DNA from: Aliiglaciecola sp. LCG003
GTDB lineage: Bacteria; Pseudomonadota; Gammaproteobacteria; Enterobacterales; Alteromonadaceae
Reading direction: 5' to 3'
DNA: 64,000 nt
Assembly (NCBI RefSeq): GCF_030316135.1
Contig: NZ_CP128185.1
Coordinates: 2,790,001-2,854,000, forward strand
Shown: piece by piece, positions 35,569 to 44,045 of the stretch
How positions within the stretch are numbered: position 1 is the first letter of the stretch
Layout of the letters: the number at the start of each line of letters is the position of its first letter
Position numbers and translations under genes: made by a program
Notes under the pieces: generated by a model
The model's input: the letters and a program-made list of their open reading frames with translations, nothing else
Told to the model about the DNA's origin: nothing
Databases searched by the model: none

Positions 35569-36066
35569 TTATTCCTTAGACGTTGTCATTGTCGTTTCAA
35601 CGGCTGCAATGATATTTGGGTAGGCACCGCAGCGACAAAGATTACCGCTCATCCGCTCCTTAATATCTTCTTTGACATCGTATTGTTTTGAAAACTGCAC
35701 AATACTTGGCTCACCCTGTGCCATCTCTTTGATCGTTGCCACAGACGAACATATTTGACCCGGCGTACAAAAGCCACACTGAAAAGCATCGTTGTCTATA
35801 AACGCCTGTTGCACTTTATGTAAGTCGTCGCCATCAGCAATTCCCTCTATGGTCTTAACGTTCTTACCTTGTAGTTGGAAGGCGAATATTAGACAGGCAT
35901 TTACCCGCCTACCATCCACAATCACAGTACAAGCTCCGCATTGGCCATGATCACATCCCTTCTTTGTGCCAAAGGAAGCCAGTTCTTGGTGTAAAAAGTC
36001 AAGTAGCGTAGTGCGTGGATCGTCGGGCAGCGGGTGATTTACCCCGTTAATTGAAATTGTCGACAT
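35569..36066 (-). CDS. 2Fe-2S subunit (YagT/PaoA-like)
   Basis: 165 residues with two [2Fe-2S] sets: plant-type CDHGQCGACTVIVDGRRVNAC and CGFCTPGQICS...GNLCRCGAYPNI. Unlike E. coli PaoA there is no Tat signal peptide (starts MSTISINGVNHPLP), so the enzyme is probably cytoplasmic. First gene of the three-subunit operon. Confidence 0.92.
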   Translation of the reverse strand: MSTISINGVNHPLPDDPRTTLLDFLHQELASFGTKKGCDHGQCGACTVIVDGRRVNACLIFAFQLQGKNVKTIEGIADGDDLHKVQQAFIDNDAFQCGFCTPGQICSSVATIKEMAQGEPSIVQFSKQYDVKEDIKERMSGNLCRCGAYPNIIAAVETTMTTSKE

Positions 36067-36369
36067 AATAACCTCCTTATTTTACATGCTAACCAAATCA
36101 CTTAGGCAAGCCTCAATCGCCGCATCACAACTCGCAAGCATTTTGGGCAATATAATTTTCAAACGGCTAGTCAATAAATTTAGATCACATGTACTTAAAT
36201 CGCCATTAATTTGATAGAGCGCTGCCAGATACCGTCTTGCTACTCAAATGAATATAAGAAAAATTAAAACTTTCATGCAGTTAAAGATGTTAGAACAAAT
36301 ATCACGTCCGACGACAAGCATAAATATTCATAGGATCACTTCTGATATAGCTTCAAGATGCACATTATA

Positions 36370-36409
36370 TAGCCACATATATTGACGCGGGCACTTATGT
36401 GGCTACAAT
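36370..36409 (+). promoter_or_regulatory. Sigma70-type promoter embedded in an inverted repeat
   Basis: TTGACG (36382-36387) and TACAAT (36404-36409) are separated by 16 bases. TAGCCACATA (36370-36379) and its exact inverse TATGTGGCTA (36396-36405) flank the -35 box and reach into the -10 box. A protein bound here would block the promoter, typical of autoregulated toxin-antitoxin or defence cassettes. The rest of the 376-base gap shows no gene. Confidence 0.75.
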
Positions 36410-36442
36410 AGTATTATTGAGACCACAAAAAAGGGGTTTAGG

Positions 36443-36865
36443 GTGTTAAAAGATATTGGGAGTAGACGATTAATCCCATTCAGCAATGGCATAAACCACT
36501 TACGCGAGAAGTTTGGCTCGCTGATCAGTGATCAAGTAATTACCTTATTAGCTGATAAAGGTGTTCTTGTTATGCAGGATAGTGGAGAGTATGCCGTTAA
36601 ATCTACAACAGTAAGAAGCGCCAAGCTCAAAATGAAAGATGTTGTCGATTCATCTCTTGCTGGAAATATTGAAGCGGTTGGAGGCTTAAAGGGCAAAGAG
36701 CCGGTATTCCTATTCTCCTTAGATGAAATAGCTGAGTTGTATTCCAAGGAAGAGCAAGTGTCGCTGGCCGATGTTATGCCCAAGTCGATTCCGCCTCTGG
36801 ATTTCGATTTTACGATTGAGCACAAAAAAGCGCAGCCAAACCTTAAAGTGGATCTATTTGAATGA
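36443..36865 (+). CDS. Unknown protein, first gene of PIN-like/patatin cassette (possible antitoxin/regulator)
   Basis: 140 residues, GTG start 34 bases after the -10 box, moderate GGGG ribosome binding site. The first half looks like a small wHTH-like helical domain (GINHLREKFGSLISDQVITLLADKGVLV...GEYAVKS). The second half is acidic and ends in a linear tail (IPPLDFDFTIEHKKAQPNLK), the layout of an antitoxin with a DNA-binding domain and a toxin-neutralising tail. No family recognised. The stop overlaps the next ATG (ATGA). Confidence 0.6.
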   Translation: MLKDIGSRRLIPFSNGINHLREKFGSLISDQVITLLADKGVLVMQDSGEYAVKSTTVRSAKLKMKDVVDSSLAGNIEAVGGLKGKEPVFLFSLDEIAELYSKEEQVSLADVMPKSIPPLDFDFTIEHKKAQPNLKVDLFE

Positions 36866-37296
36866 CAAAATACTTATTGAGCACGGATGCTTTTATTAAG
36901 TTTTTCCGCAACGCTGATCACCACTTATTCACCTCCTATCCTGTTAGCCGTTGCTACCTGAGTATCATTACACTTGGTGTGATTGAGGCGACTATTGAAA
37001 ACAATGTCCACCCTGAGCTGCGAAAAAAAGTGGAGAGTTATTTTTTAAGGGGACTCAAACATTTTGATGACAGAATATTAGATTTTGATGAGCCCGCGAA
37101 AGAGCATTATAAGCTATTGTACAACGAGCATGTGTTTATTACAGACGGGACAAACAACCAAGTTGAGGTCCCTGAAGGCTACAAAATGATCATGGCAACT
37201 GCCCTGGGCAATAACTGTGAATGGCTGGGTGAAAATATGATTATCGCTAATAAGGACGTTAAAAAAGATTTTGGCTTAGTGATCAACGAAATCTAA
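36862..37296 (+). CDS. PIN-domain-like protein (VapC-like, catalytic residues altered)
   Basis: 144 residues with the VapC/PIN outline: KYLLSTDAFIKFFRN (compare LLDTNVLI), SIITLGVIEATIEN with a conserved-position glutamate, a helical middle, then MIMATALGNNCEWLGENMIIANKDVKKDFG. The usual first aspartate is serine (STD for DTN) and the aspartate before MIxATAL is lysine, so nuclease activity is doubtful or depends on other residues. It is translationally coupled to the upstream gene and 12 bases from the patatin gene. PIN assignment is by pattern only. Confidence 0.55.
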   Translation: MTKYLLSTDAFIKFFRNADHHLFTSYPVSRCYLSIITLGVIEATIENNVHPELRKKVESYFLRGLKHFDDRILDFDEPAKEHYKLLYNEHVFITDGTNNQVEVPEGYKMIMATALGNNCEWLGENMIIANKDVKKDFGLVINEI

Positions 37297-37308
37297 CGAT
37301 GAAAAAAT

Positions 37309-38340
37309 ATGGCCCCAGAGATGAAACACGGAAAGCTGCTTGATAACCTGGCAGATGATTTAGACAAGACCGACAACAGCTTTAAAGTACTTGCATTGAC
37401 CGGTGGTGGCTACAGAGGGCTTTTTAGTGGCTACATTGCGACTATGTTGGAAGAAAAAGCCGGCCGGCCGCTCAATCAGTGTTTTGATCTCATTTGCGGC
37501 ACATCCATCGGCGGGATCATCGCCACCGGCTTGGCCTATGGTATTCCCGCTGCTACTTTGGTGTCTAAACTGCGCGAGCATGGTGAACAAATATTCGCAA
37601 AACGCCTTAGACGAAAGCTCAAGAGTTTGTTTACAAGTTCCTATCCTACAGGGCCACTCGAAGCGGCTATAAACTCATCACTGATTCGTGACGGGGAAGA
37701 AACCACTTTTTCAGGCGAGCAATTTAATACCTGTAACCAGAACCCATGTAAGCTGATGCTGACCAGCATCGATCACAGTTTGGCTACTCCGACAATATTA
37801 GGCAGCAAGGATTTTTCTTATAACCAACCGACTGACGCGACCATCATGGATGCCATGTTATCAACATCGGCAGCACCTACTTTTTTCAAACCTCATGTTG
37901 TGAATAAAGGCAGCTATCTAGATGGCGGATTAATCGCCAATGCGCCAGATGCTTTGGCGATAACACGAGCTCTGAAATCTGCAGATATTGGAATTGATGA
38001 TATTCACATGGTCAGTATTGGCACGGCAAACAGCTCTCCTGCGTCTGCGCCAAAAGCATCATTGAACCCGGGAAGCCTTCAGTGGTTGGCTTTTCATGAT
38101 TTATTTCAGTTCACACTTCACTGTCAGGAGCAACTTGCGATCATGCAAGCCAGAGATTTGCTTGGGAAACGCTACATTAGGATCAATCCCGTCCCCTCCA
38201 CTAAACAATCTGATTACATTGCGCTCGATAAAGCCAATCACAACGCCAGCAATGTGTTAGAAACCCTTGCCAGAAGCGCCATTTTAGATCTTTCCCCCAC
38301 GGATAAGACAATGCTAAGAAGATTAAATATCCATGTTTAA
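37309..38340 (+). CDS. Patatin-like phospholipase (CapV-type)
   Basis: 343 residues. Oxyanion loop GGGYRG (about 32-37), nucleophile elbow GTSIGG (Ser66) and catalytic aspartate in YLDGGLIANAP (about 205), all intact. Resembles CapV effectors that hydrolyse membrane lipids when activated by a cyclic nucleotide in CBASS, but no CD-NTase gene is present. Third gene of a tight operon behind an unknown protein and a PIN-like protein, all under one operator-promoter. A toxic lipase held in check or triggered by its neighbours is inferred. Confidence 0.88.
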   Translation: MAPEMKHGKLLDNLADDLDKTDNSFKVLALTGGGYRGLFSGYIATMLEEKAGRPLNQCFDLICGTSIGGIIATGLAYGIPAATLVSKLREHGEQIFAKRLRRKLKSLFTSSYPTGPLEAAINSSLIRDGEETTFSGEQFNTCNQNPCKLMLTSIDHSLATPTILGSKDFSYNQPTDATIMDAMLSTSAAPTFFKPHVVNKGSYLDGGLIANAPDALAITRALKSADIGIDDIHMVSIGTANSSPASAPKASLNPGSLQWLAFHDLFQFTLHCQEQLAIMQARDLLGKRYIRINPVPSTKQSDYIALDKANHNASNVLETLARSAILDLSPTDKTMLRRLNIHV

Positions 38341-38730
38341 GTATTTAAAATTTTAACGCTTTTTTATATCTGCATTGCCTTGTCGCAGGTTAACCCAGAG
38401 GTAAGATTCTCCAGAGTACCTGCTTGAAAGAAAAATTTGAGTTAATGTATTCGGATCAGACTGCGGATTGTGGCAATCACTGCATAACCGTCTGGTGCTT
38501 GAACACTCGCGTATCCAAAGTGAAACAAACCCATGTTTGGATTTCTTCCTTGCGCTCAAAAGAGTCGACGAACAACTTTACTGACGCTTGTTTCAGAGGC
38601 AATAATATAGTTGGCCACAATAAATCGACACAAGGGCTAGACTAACTAAATTTATATCCTTTAAACGACTACAACCTGGTGCAAAATTCAAGGTGTGCAT
38701 TACGCCGTTTAATTTCTAGGGCTGAAAAGA
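38341..38730. other. Non-coding gap after the patatin gene
   Basis: 390 bases between convergent genes. Overlapping open frames exist on both strands (about 70 codons each) but neither has a good ribosome binding site or recognisable protein pattern. No clear terminator or repeat seen. Confidence 0.4.
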
Positions 38731-39420
38731 CTATTTCCATACTCCTTTTTCTTTCTGCTCCTTTAGAACTGCTAGCATTTCTGCTCTAATAACTTGAGGG
38801 TCCTTGTTTAAGATCTCATCAGCAACTGGCTGCATCGCCTTTACATCACCGCCTTTCATGGCCTCCATTGCCGTTGTGACTTTAACATGCCGTTTAGCAT
38901 TACTTGATAGTGACCATTTAGCGGTTGCGGCGGTTAAGTATAAATTCATATCTTCACGATTATCCAAATGCTGAAGTCCTTCTATGATTGAATTCAGATA
39001 TGAGAAGTCTCCGGTTGCGAAGAAACAAGACCAATTCATGTCATTCTTTGCTGGAGAAGTAGCTGTTGCCGCTAATAACTCAAGTGGTGACTGATTGATT
39101 GACTGAGTAAGTATGGATTTAGCAGGCTCCCCTGTGCTCTTGATTTGTTCTTGCCACTTTTCCCTTTCAGATGCCCCATAGTTAGAAAATAGACAACTAA
39201 ACGACATAAGCAGCGGTGCTTTTGCATTTGGATTGGAGGCAACATCAGAAGAATCGACAAATTTAATCGCATTTTCAATTAGCTCAGGTTGTGGATGCAG
39301 ATAGTAAGTATGGGTGAAATAGCTAAACTCATTCAAATTAGTAATTTTATCCATATTTCCTGCAGCATATCCAGCTGTAGAAAAACCAAGTATCACAGTT
39401 AACACTAGAAATTTTTTCAT
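38731..39420 (-). CDS. Exported hypothetical protein (229 aa)
   Basis: The ATG at 39420 has AAAGGA upstream and opens a signal peptide (MKKFLVLTVILGFSTAGYAAGN). The longer frame from 39474 adds a non-signal leader and is less likely. The mature part is helical with two cysteines (SFSCLFSNYG, NWSCFFATGDFSYLNSI) and a lysine-rich end. No family recognised. Probably periplasmic. It lies among exported or membrane proteins beside tRNA-Ser. Confidence 0.7.
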   Translation of the reverse strand: MKKFLVLTVILGFSTAGYAAGNMDKITNLNEFSYFTHTYYLHPQPELIENAIKFVDSSDVASNPNAKAPLLMSFSCLFSNYGASEREKWQEQIKSTGEPAKSILTQSINQSPLELLAATATSPAKNDMNWSCFFATGDFSYLNSIIEGLQHLDNREDMNLYLTAATAKWSLSSNAKRHVKVTTAMEAMKGGDVKAMQPVADEILNKDPQVIRAEMLAVLKEQKEKGVWK

Positions 39421-39482
39421 TTTAAATCCTTTTAATCCATAACGGTTAAATGTTGCAGGTCCAAGGAACTGCATCCTAATTT

Positions 39483-39977
39483 TTAGCTACTACGTTTCAA
39501 GTAACCCACCCCATAAAATATTGCCGCACCCAAGAAGCCGCTATACAAACACAGGGTATGAAGAGTTGAAACTGAGATAAGGCCTAAAAACCCGTTGTTA
39601 TGCGAAAACGGGGAAAAGGGTTCAACATCCGCGTGTATAATACTATCCAAGATCACATGGCTAAAACAACCCATAAATGCACTTATAAAACTCACTAGCC
39701 AAGATATTTCGATAGAAAACGAAAAATCCATTTTCAGAATTTTCAAACCCAATTCCGATAAATACTTACCGGTTAGACCTGAAAATACAGCCAACAACGA
39801 AGCCCCTATATAAGTATGGGAAAAACCATGAAGATGACCTTCACCCGTTATTAAAACAACAAGCGGCTGTATATCCATTACGATTTGGGACCAACCGAAC
39901 ACCATTAGGCTAAAACCACCTTGAAGTAGTGATTTGATCAGTATCCCTGGACCCATGTGAAAAGGTGTGAATGGCAT
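39483..39977 (-). CDS. YdjM/DUF457-like membrane protein
   Basis: 164 residues with four or five hydrophobic segments. The opening MPFTPFHMGPGILIKSL and histidine/aspartate motifs HGFSHTYIGA and SHVILDSIIHAD match the predicted membrane-bound metal-dependent hydrolase group (YdjM-like). Enzymatic activity has not been firmly shown for the group. The stop is 62 bases from the next exported-protein start. Confidence 0.75.
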   Translation of the reverse strand: MPFTPFHMGPGILIKSLLQGGFSLMVFGWSQIVMDIQPLVVLITGEGHLHGFSHTYIGASLLAVFSGLTGKYLSELGLKILKMDFSFSIEISWLVSFISAFMGCFSHVILDSIIHADVEPFSPFSHNNGFLGLISVSTLHTLCLYSGFLGAAIFYGVGYLKRSS

Positions 39978-40042
39978 AAAATCTACTTAAATAAGCCTAT
40001 GGCCGAGTACACCGACGAGGCGTTCGGCCGGTTGAGATCGAA

Positions 40043-40450
40043 CTAGCTACCCATTTTAGATAGCACATTTTGTAGATCTTCGGGGAAGTCTAATTCTGAG
40101 CCAAAAGCAATTATAGTATTGCATTTGTCTCTCGAGATACCACCATTTGACATAGCTTGCATCATCTTGCGGCCAGCAATATTGACACCAGCTTTTTCAA
40201 CCTTTACAAACTTGGACGTTTTATCTAAGGATGCGTAATACGCCTCAACTCTGCCAATTATGGATTTAAAAAAAGCGTGAGAGCGTTTTGTTTGGTCATT
40301 CAAATCAGGGTATTGCTTACCACACAATCCAACTTCGGCTATAAACGAGTAAACAGCGCCAGATAAATGCAACACTTCACTTTCTTCCAATTGGGACGCA
40401 ATAGTTGAAAGTGGAATGAGTAAAACTAAGTAAAAAAAGTTAAACTTCAT
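40043..40450 (-). CDS. Exported hypothetical protein (135 aa)
   Basis: N-terminal signal peptide (MKFNFFYLVLLIPLSTIAS) followed by about 115 mature residues with two cysteines (LCGKQY, DKCNTI) that could form a disulfide. No family recognised. Minus strand, in the run of small exported proteins next to tRNA-Ser. Confidence 0.65.
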   Translation of the reverse strand: MKFNFFYLVLLIPLSTIASQLEESEVLHLSGAVYSFIAEVGLCGKQYPDLNDQTKRSHAFFKSIIGRVEAYYASLDKTSKFVKVEKAGVNIAGRKMMQAMSNGGISRDKCNTIIAFGSELDFPEDLQNVLSKMGS

Positions 40451-40659
40451 GTCTTCTCCCGCTGACTTGGGTTTGTTAAGTTCGCACTATGTCGCGCCAA
40501 ATTAAAATTTCCGCTTCTGTTATTGCAGCTGCCATCAGGGTGATTAAATTGCTTTACTAGCGCTCTTGGCGATTTTCGTGAAGACAGTAAATACAAGAAC
40601 TCAACCATATAGAACCTAAAGGTTAAACGATGCGGGCGCTAAGGACCGTATATTAATTT

Positions 40660-41031
40660 TTAGTTTTTGATGCTTTCATACGTACCCAGCCAATCCTTGT
40701 GTTCTGGGTATTTAAGCATATAAGCCTTAGTCTCAGATACCGAAGCATACTTAAAATATAACCCGAAATAATCGACTAAATAATCTTCTCCATTACCCAT
40801 TCGCCAAAATATATCTGTCGGATGACGATTAGGGTATTTAATCCAAGGCGGTTTAGGTGGATTATGCTTTAACTCATTATTATAACGAGCCTCAAGCATC
40901 TTATCCCGCGAAGCTTTGTGCTCAAGATACTTGTTCCATTGCTCATCTGTTGAATCACTAGGTTTATCACTTGCCATCAAGACCAATGATGTAAAAAACA
41001 AATTCATGATGACTGTGCGATATATACTCAT
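40660..41031 (-). CDS. Exported hypothetical protein (123 aa)
   Basis: A short hydrophobic N-terminus (VIMNLFFTSLVLMAS) suggests export. The mature part is charged and proline/tryptophan-rich (NPPKPPWIKYPNRHP, YFGLYFKYASVSETKAYM). Ends ...KDWLGTYESIKN. No family recognised. 47 bases separate it from the DUF6265 gene upstream. Confidence 0.6.
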   Translation of the reverse strand: MSIYRTVIMNLFFTSLVLMASDKPSDSTDEQWNKYLEHKASRDKMLEARYNNELKHNPPKPPWIKYPNRHPTDIFWRMGNGEDYLVDYFGLYFKYASVSETKAYMLKYPEHKDWLGTYESIKN

Positions 41032-41078
41032 ATGAAACTAACAGCTTGGTAGTGCCTTGAGCCCTACTCTCAAGCCTT

Positions 41079-41588
41079 TTACTCAAACCTTTGATAAGTA
41101 AACTTCTGTTCAGTTGTGCTGCCATCAGATTCAATCGCTACATATATATTCATCTCTTTATCGTTAATCCTCTCAAGAGTCAGACCGTTAAAATAGACTT
41201 TATTTTCTGTGAGTTTGACTAATGGGAAATCAAAAGTTTTATCTTTCTCTTCCCAGCCTTTTAGATCGCTATGAAAATGCTTTAATCTGAATATAAGTGT
41301 TCCATTTTCTTCAGATATTGTCTCAATTTCATAAAATTGTACTTCATTTTCAACAACTAGCTTAAATGCTCCCATCATGCTTCCAACAACAGGCGGTGAC
41401 CATACTTCTTCAATGAGGCCTCCAAATGCTTCTCCCCTCCAATGACCTGAAAGCCATTTCACTGCACTCAAATCAGCTGGGGGTGACTGTTGTTCGCCTT
41501 CTAAAAATAGTAGGTTTGGAAATTTCTCAATTGCTAAAGCATCAAAACAAAACATCAGAAAAAAATAGAATGTAATTACTTTTATCAT
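41079..41588 (-). CDS. DUF6265-family exported protein
   Basis: 169 residues with signal peptide (MIKVITFYFFLMFCFDALA). The mature domain matches the DUF6265 calycin-like pattern: VKWLSGHWRGEAFGGLIEEVW, VGSMMGAFKLV, YEIETISEENGTLIFRLKHF. Function unknown; probably a periplasmic ligand-binding beta-barrel. Confidence 0.8.
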   Translation of the reverse strand: MIKVITFYFFLMFCFDALAIEKFPNLLFLEGEQQSPPADLSAVKWLSGHWRGEAFGGLIEEVWSPPVVGSMMGAFKLVVENEVQFYEIETISEENGTLIFRLKHFHSDLKGWEEKDKTFDFPLVKLTENKVYFNGLTLERINDKEMNIYVAIESDGSTTEQKFTYQRFE

Positions 41589-41966
41589 AATATTGCCTCA
41601 TCAAAACGTAGAAAGAATTGACCATATAGTGCTGCATTAATCCGACTAATGGACCGATGCAAATTGCAGCAGGGTTAATTGAATTATAATGCTGAATTCA
41701 CCTTATTTCGGCTTTTCTTGGCGATTAAGCATGCTCATGCATTTTGTAAACCGCCGCAGCCTAGTTTCGTTCTTTTTGGCACTTATCAATCCGTGCGCGA
41801 TAGCATAACGACTGGATTTATTGAGAGTTTCAAAGAACTCTTTAGCATAATAGCTTTCCTAAGTATGACTTGGGGCTATATATTCACTCAACCTCAGCTA
41901 GCGAGTTCTCGCCCCATAAAGCTATGAAATTTAAAATATCCGTTGGCTTTACGTATTGGTTATCCC
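41589..41966. other. Non-coding gap
   Basis: 378 bases. An 82-codon plus-strand frame (41679-41927, TTG start) lacks a ribosome binding site or recognisable domain and is not called. No tRNA, integron attC site or clear terminator seen. Confidence 0.4.
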
Positions 41967-43160
41967 TCACACATACACTACAGTTTTGCTATTGATACCC
42001 ATTCCAAATTTTTTAAATGTTTCATTACCTTCATTGATTTGAGGTTTGTTCCCTTCAATTTTAGGGATAATATGAACCAATCCCGAAGTTCGTAGTTGTG
42101 TACAATAAAGTCCATGCTTAGAATAAAAAACACGATGGGCCCAACTATACTGTGTCGGGAATACAAAACTCACTTCACTTAAAACCTCTAAGGTCTTAGA
42201 GTCTAGGGTTACGTCAAATAGCGCGTTAGGTTGATTAAATGTGCTGTCCTTTGTGATATCTGATGACAAAATATATGCACGATAACTTTCCCCATCTGTA
42301 TGGGGTGCAAAAGTGATATGTAGCAGACCAGCTTTGGCTCCTAACGGCCCTGTAAGTTGTACAAACTCAATATCACAACTTGGTAGAATCCTCCCAAAAG
42401 TACCAGTGCCAGCACCCGAACCACCCAACAATACAAACCATGGATTTTCATCCGGACCAATGCACATACCGACTACAGTACTGCCTTGCTCAGATGGGAT
42501 TTCTAGAAGCTCTGGATTCTGGATTGTTTGCTGACAATATGCACCTTCACTATTTTTACACCTAGCTATCTTACTATTAGAATCTATTGAGGCGTAGACA
42601 TCGCCAGTTTTCGGGTGTTTCATGACGAAGACTGGAGATTTAGGCACTCTCCAGAGTGAAAACTTATTTGGATTAGCTTTATTTATGCGGCATACATAAT
42701 AATCACCAGTATCATCACTGGGATCTTTGCACGAAAACCAAAGATCCTCGCCGAATTCTGAGACACAATGTGGACCCTTTCCAGGTTTGGGTACCTGGAT
42801 GACTGACTGGATTTGAGGAGCAACTGATGCACTTTTTCCAGGTGTAAGGCGAATGAGTTCCGAATCGTTTTGCAGCGTAACCCAGATATCTCCCAGATAA
42901 GATGTCGACATAGATACACCATGAAGCCCAGAAGTTTGATTGCCAATCTGATAGCTGAAAGCATTAATCGGACGCCCCATATTATCCAAGTCTATCTGTA
43001 CTAGAGTACTGCTATCCATTTGAGAAATAACTACCATCTTGCCATCATTAACGACGGCAATTTCATGAGTCATCTTGGCTTTGGGAAGCGGATATTCAAA
43101 TATTTGTTTTGAATAAGCTTCTAATAAACTACCCGTTTTCGGAGTCACACTTGGCTTCAT
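41967..43160 (-). CDS. Vgb-like beta-propeller protein (virginiamycin B lyase family)
   Basis: About 397 residues from the ATG at 43160 (frame open to 43253). Repeated blades of the streptogramin-lyase/SMP-30 propeller type: IFEYPLPKAKMTHEIAVVNDG, HGVSMSTSYLGDIWVTLQND, GPHCVSEFGEDLWFSC, VVGMCIGPDENPWFVLLGGSG. No signal peptide from this start. True Vgb linearises streptogramin B antibiotics; many relatives only share the fold, and the catalytic histidine/glutamate set was not verified, so resistance activity is not claimed. Confidence 0.75.
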   Translation of the reverse strand: MKPSVTPKTGSLLEAYSKQIFEYPLPKAKMTHEIAVVNDGKMVVISQMDSSTLVQIDLDNMGRPINAFSYQIGNQTSGLHGVSMSTSYLGDIWVTLQNDSELIRLTPGKSASVAPQIQSVIQVPKPGKGPHCVSEFGEDLWFSCKDPSDDTGDYYVCRINKANPNKFSLWRVPKSPVFVMKHPKTGDVYASIDSNSKIARCKNSEGAYCQQTIQNPELLEIPSEQGSTVVGMCIGPDENPWFVLLGGSGAGTGTFGRILPSCDIEFVQLTGPLGAKAGLLHITFAPHTDGESYRAYILSSDITKDSTFNQPNALFDVTLDSKTLEVLSEVSFVFPTQYSWAHRVFYSKHGLYCTQLRTSGLVHIIPKIEGNKPQINEGNETFKKFGMGINSKTVVYV

Positions 43161-43390
43161 CTTTATGTCTTTATAATTAAATATCACTTTAATCTGACAC
43201 ATATATTGCCTAGCGATCCTGCGAAACAAAGCAATTCTTATCTGTGCCACCATTACACATGGTTATTTTTCATACACCACTACTTTGCCTTGAACATTGT
43301 TTATTTTCAATACTATTAATTAGAGTGTTAGTTGATTTTGTATTCGGCGGCTTTACATTTAGTGAGGCTTACGTGCGAAATGATAATTAG

Positions 43391-43691
43391 GGCGCCTTCG
43401 GCGGTACCAATTGTTCCTGACAATTAGTCGAACCGCGAGGCTTCTCACCCTAACTCACCTTTGTGCGATTCAAATACGCAAAAAAACCGCAACGAGTGCG
43501 GGTTTATATAATTTGGCCACAGAGACAGGGATCTACTCAGGCACATCCCTGTGCCCGACCCTTCGGGCGCCTTCGGCGCTACTGATTGTTCCTGACAATT
43601 AGTCGAACCGCGAGGCTTCTCACCCTATCGCACCTTTCTGCGATTCAATAACGCAAAAAACCCGCAACAAGTGCGGGTTTTAATTATTTGG
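43391..43691. repeat. Imperfect 120-bp direct repeat downstream of tRNA-Ser
   Basis: Block 43391-43516 repeats at 43566-43691 (offset 175). Shared text includes GGCGCCTTCGGCG, TTCCTGACAATTAGTCGAAC, CGCGAGGCTTCTCACCCTA and the tRNA-type terminator. The left block ends in TTTGGCCACAGAGACAGGGA, a degraded version of the tRNA-Ser 3' end that follows the right block. This suggests tandem duplication of the tRNA-Ser unit with decay of one copy. Confidence 0.75.
43655..43680 (-). terminator. tRNA-Ser terminator
   Basis: On the minus strand CCCGCA-CTTGT-TGCGGG followed by six T, directly after the tRNA. A near copy (CCGCA...TGCGG) lies at about 43480-43505 in the duplicated block. Confidence 0.8.
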
Positions 43692-43778
43692 CGGAGAGAG
43701 AGGGATTCGAACCCTCGTTAGGTTTAACCCTAAACACACTTTCCAGGCGTGCGCCTTCAGCCACTCAGCCACCTCTCC
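43689..43778 (-). tRNA. tRNA-Ser (GGA)
   Basis: Reading the minus strand: GGAGAGGTGGCTGAGTGGCT start, anticodon loop with GGA (CCTGGAAAG), a class II long variable arm (GTGTTTAGGGTTAAACCTAA region), T-arm GGTTCGAATCC and encoded CCA. The acceptor stem pairs GGAGAGG with TCTCTCC (one G-T). 90 nt including CCA. Confidence 0.95.
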
Positions 43779-43919
43779 AAATTTTTACGTATTCTATGCC
43801 CTATTCGATTCTAAGGTTGTCCTTAAATTCGGCGCAAGGCGTGCGCGTTACTCCAGGCATCCTGCCTTTCACCCTTCGGGTCATGCTTCGCATGCTCTAA
43901 TTTGTTCCAGACAAATTAG

Positions 43920-43949
43920 TCAGCCACTCAGCCACCTCTCCAAATTTTT
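43920..43949. repeat. 30-bp copy of the tRNA-Ser 5' end
   Basis: TCAGCCACTCAGCCACCTCT followed by CCAAATTTTT is identical to 43757-43786, the first 22 nt of tRNA-Ser plus its immediate upstream bases. The rest of the tRNA is absent, so it is a truncated duplicate. The remainder of 43787-44045 shows no gene. Confidence 0.85.
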
Positions 43950-44045
43950 TGCTACAAACCGATGATTTGCGAGCGCCGCGTATAGTAGGTAATAACCTTT
44001 CAGTGATCAAGCTGAAAACGCAAAAATATGCGGCTTTCTTAGGGT

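Noticed and set aside
36443-38340. Calling the patatin cassette a CBASS
   Set aside because: CBASS needs a CD-NTase; none of the nearby genes shows the nucleotidyltransferase GS...DxD pattern.
38353-38645. Overlapping 60-70 codon frames on both strands after the patatin gene
   Set aside because: No ribosome binding site, no recognisable domain, and the two frames conflict; treated as chance.
41679-41927. 82-codon plus-strand frame with hydrophobic stretches
   Set aside because: TTG start, no ribosome binding site, no family pattern, and opposite to the local gene direction.
41967-43160. Streptogramin resistance gene (vgb)
   Set aside because: Only the propeller fold is evident; catalytic residues were not confirmed, so no resistance claim is made.
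38341-43390. Possible integron cassette array (unrelated small genes on one strand)
   Set aside because: No convincing attC palindromes; one intergenic gap (39421-39482) holds no such site, and no integrase gene is in view. TAACAAAC-like text near 40470 lies at the wrong end of the gene.
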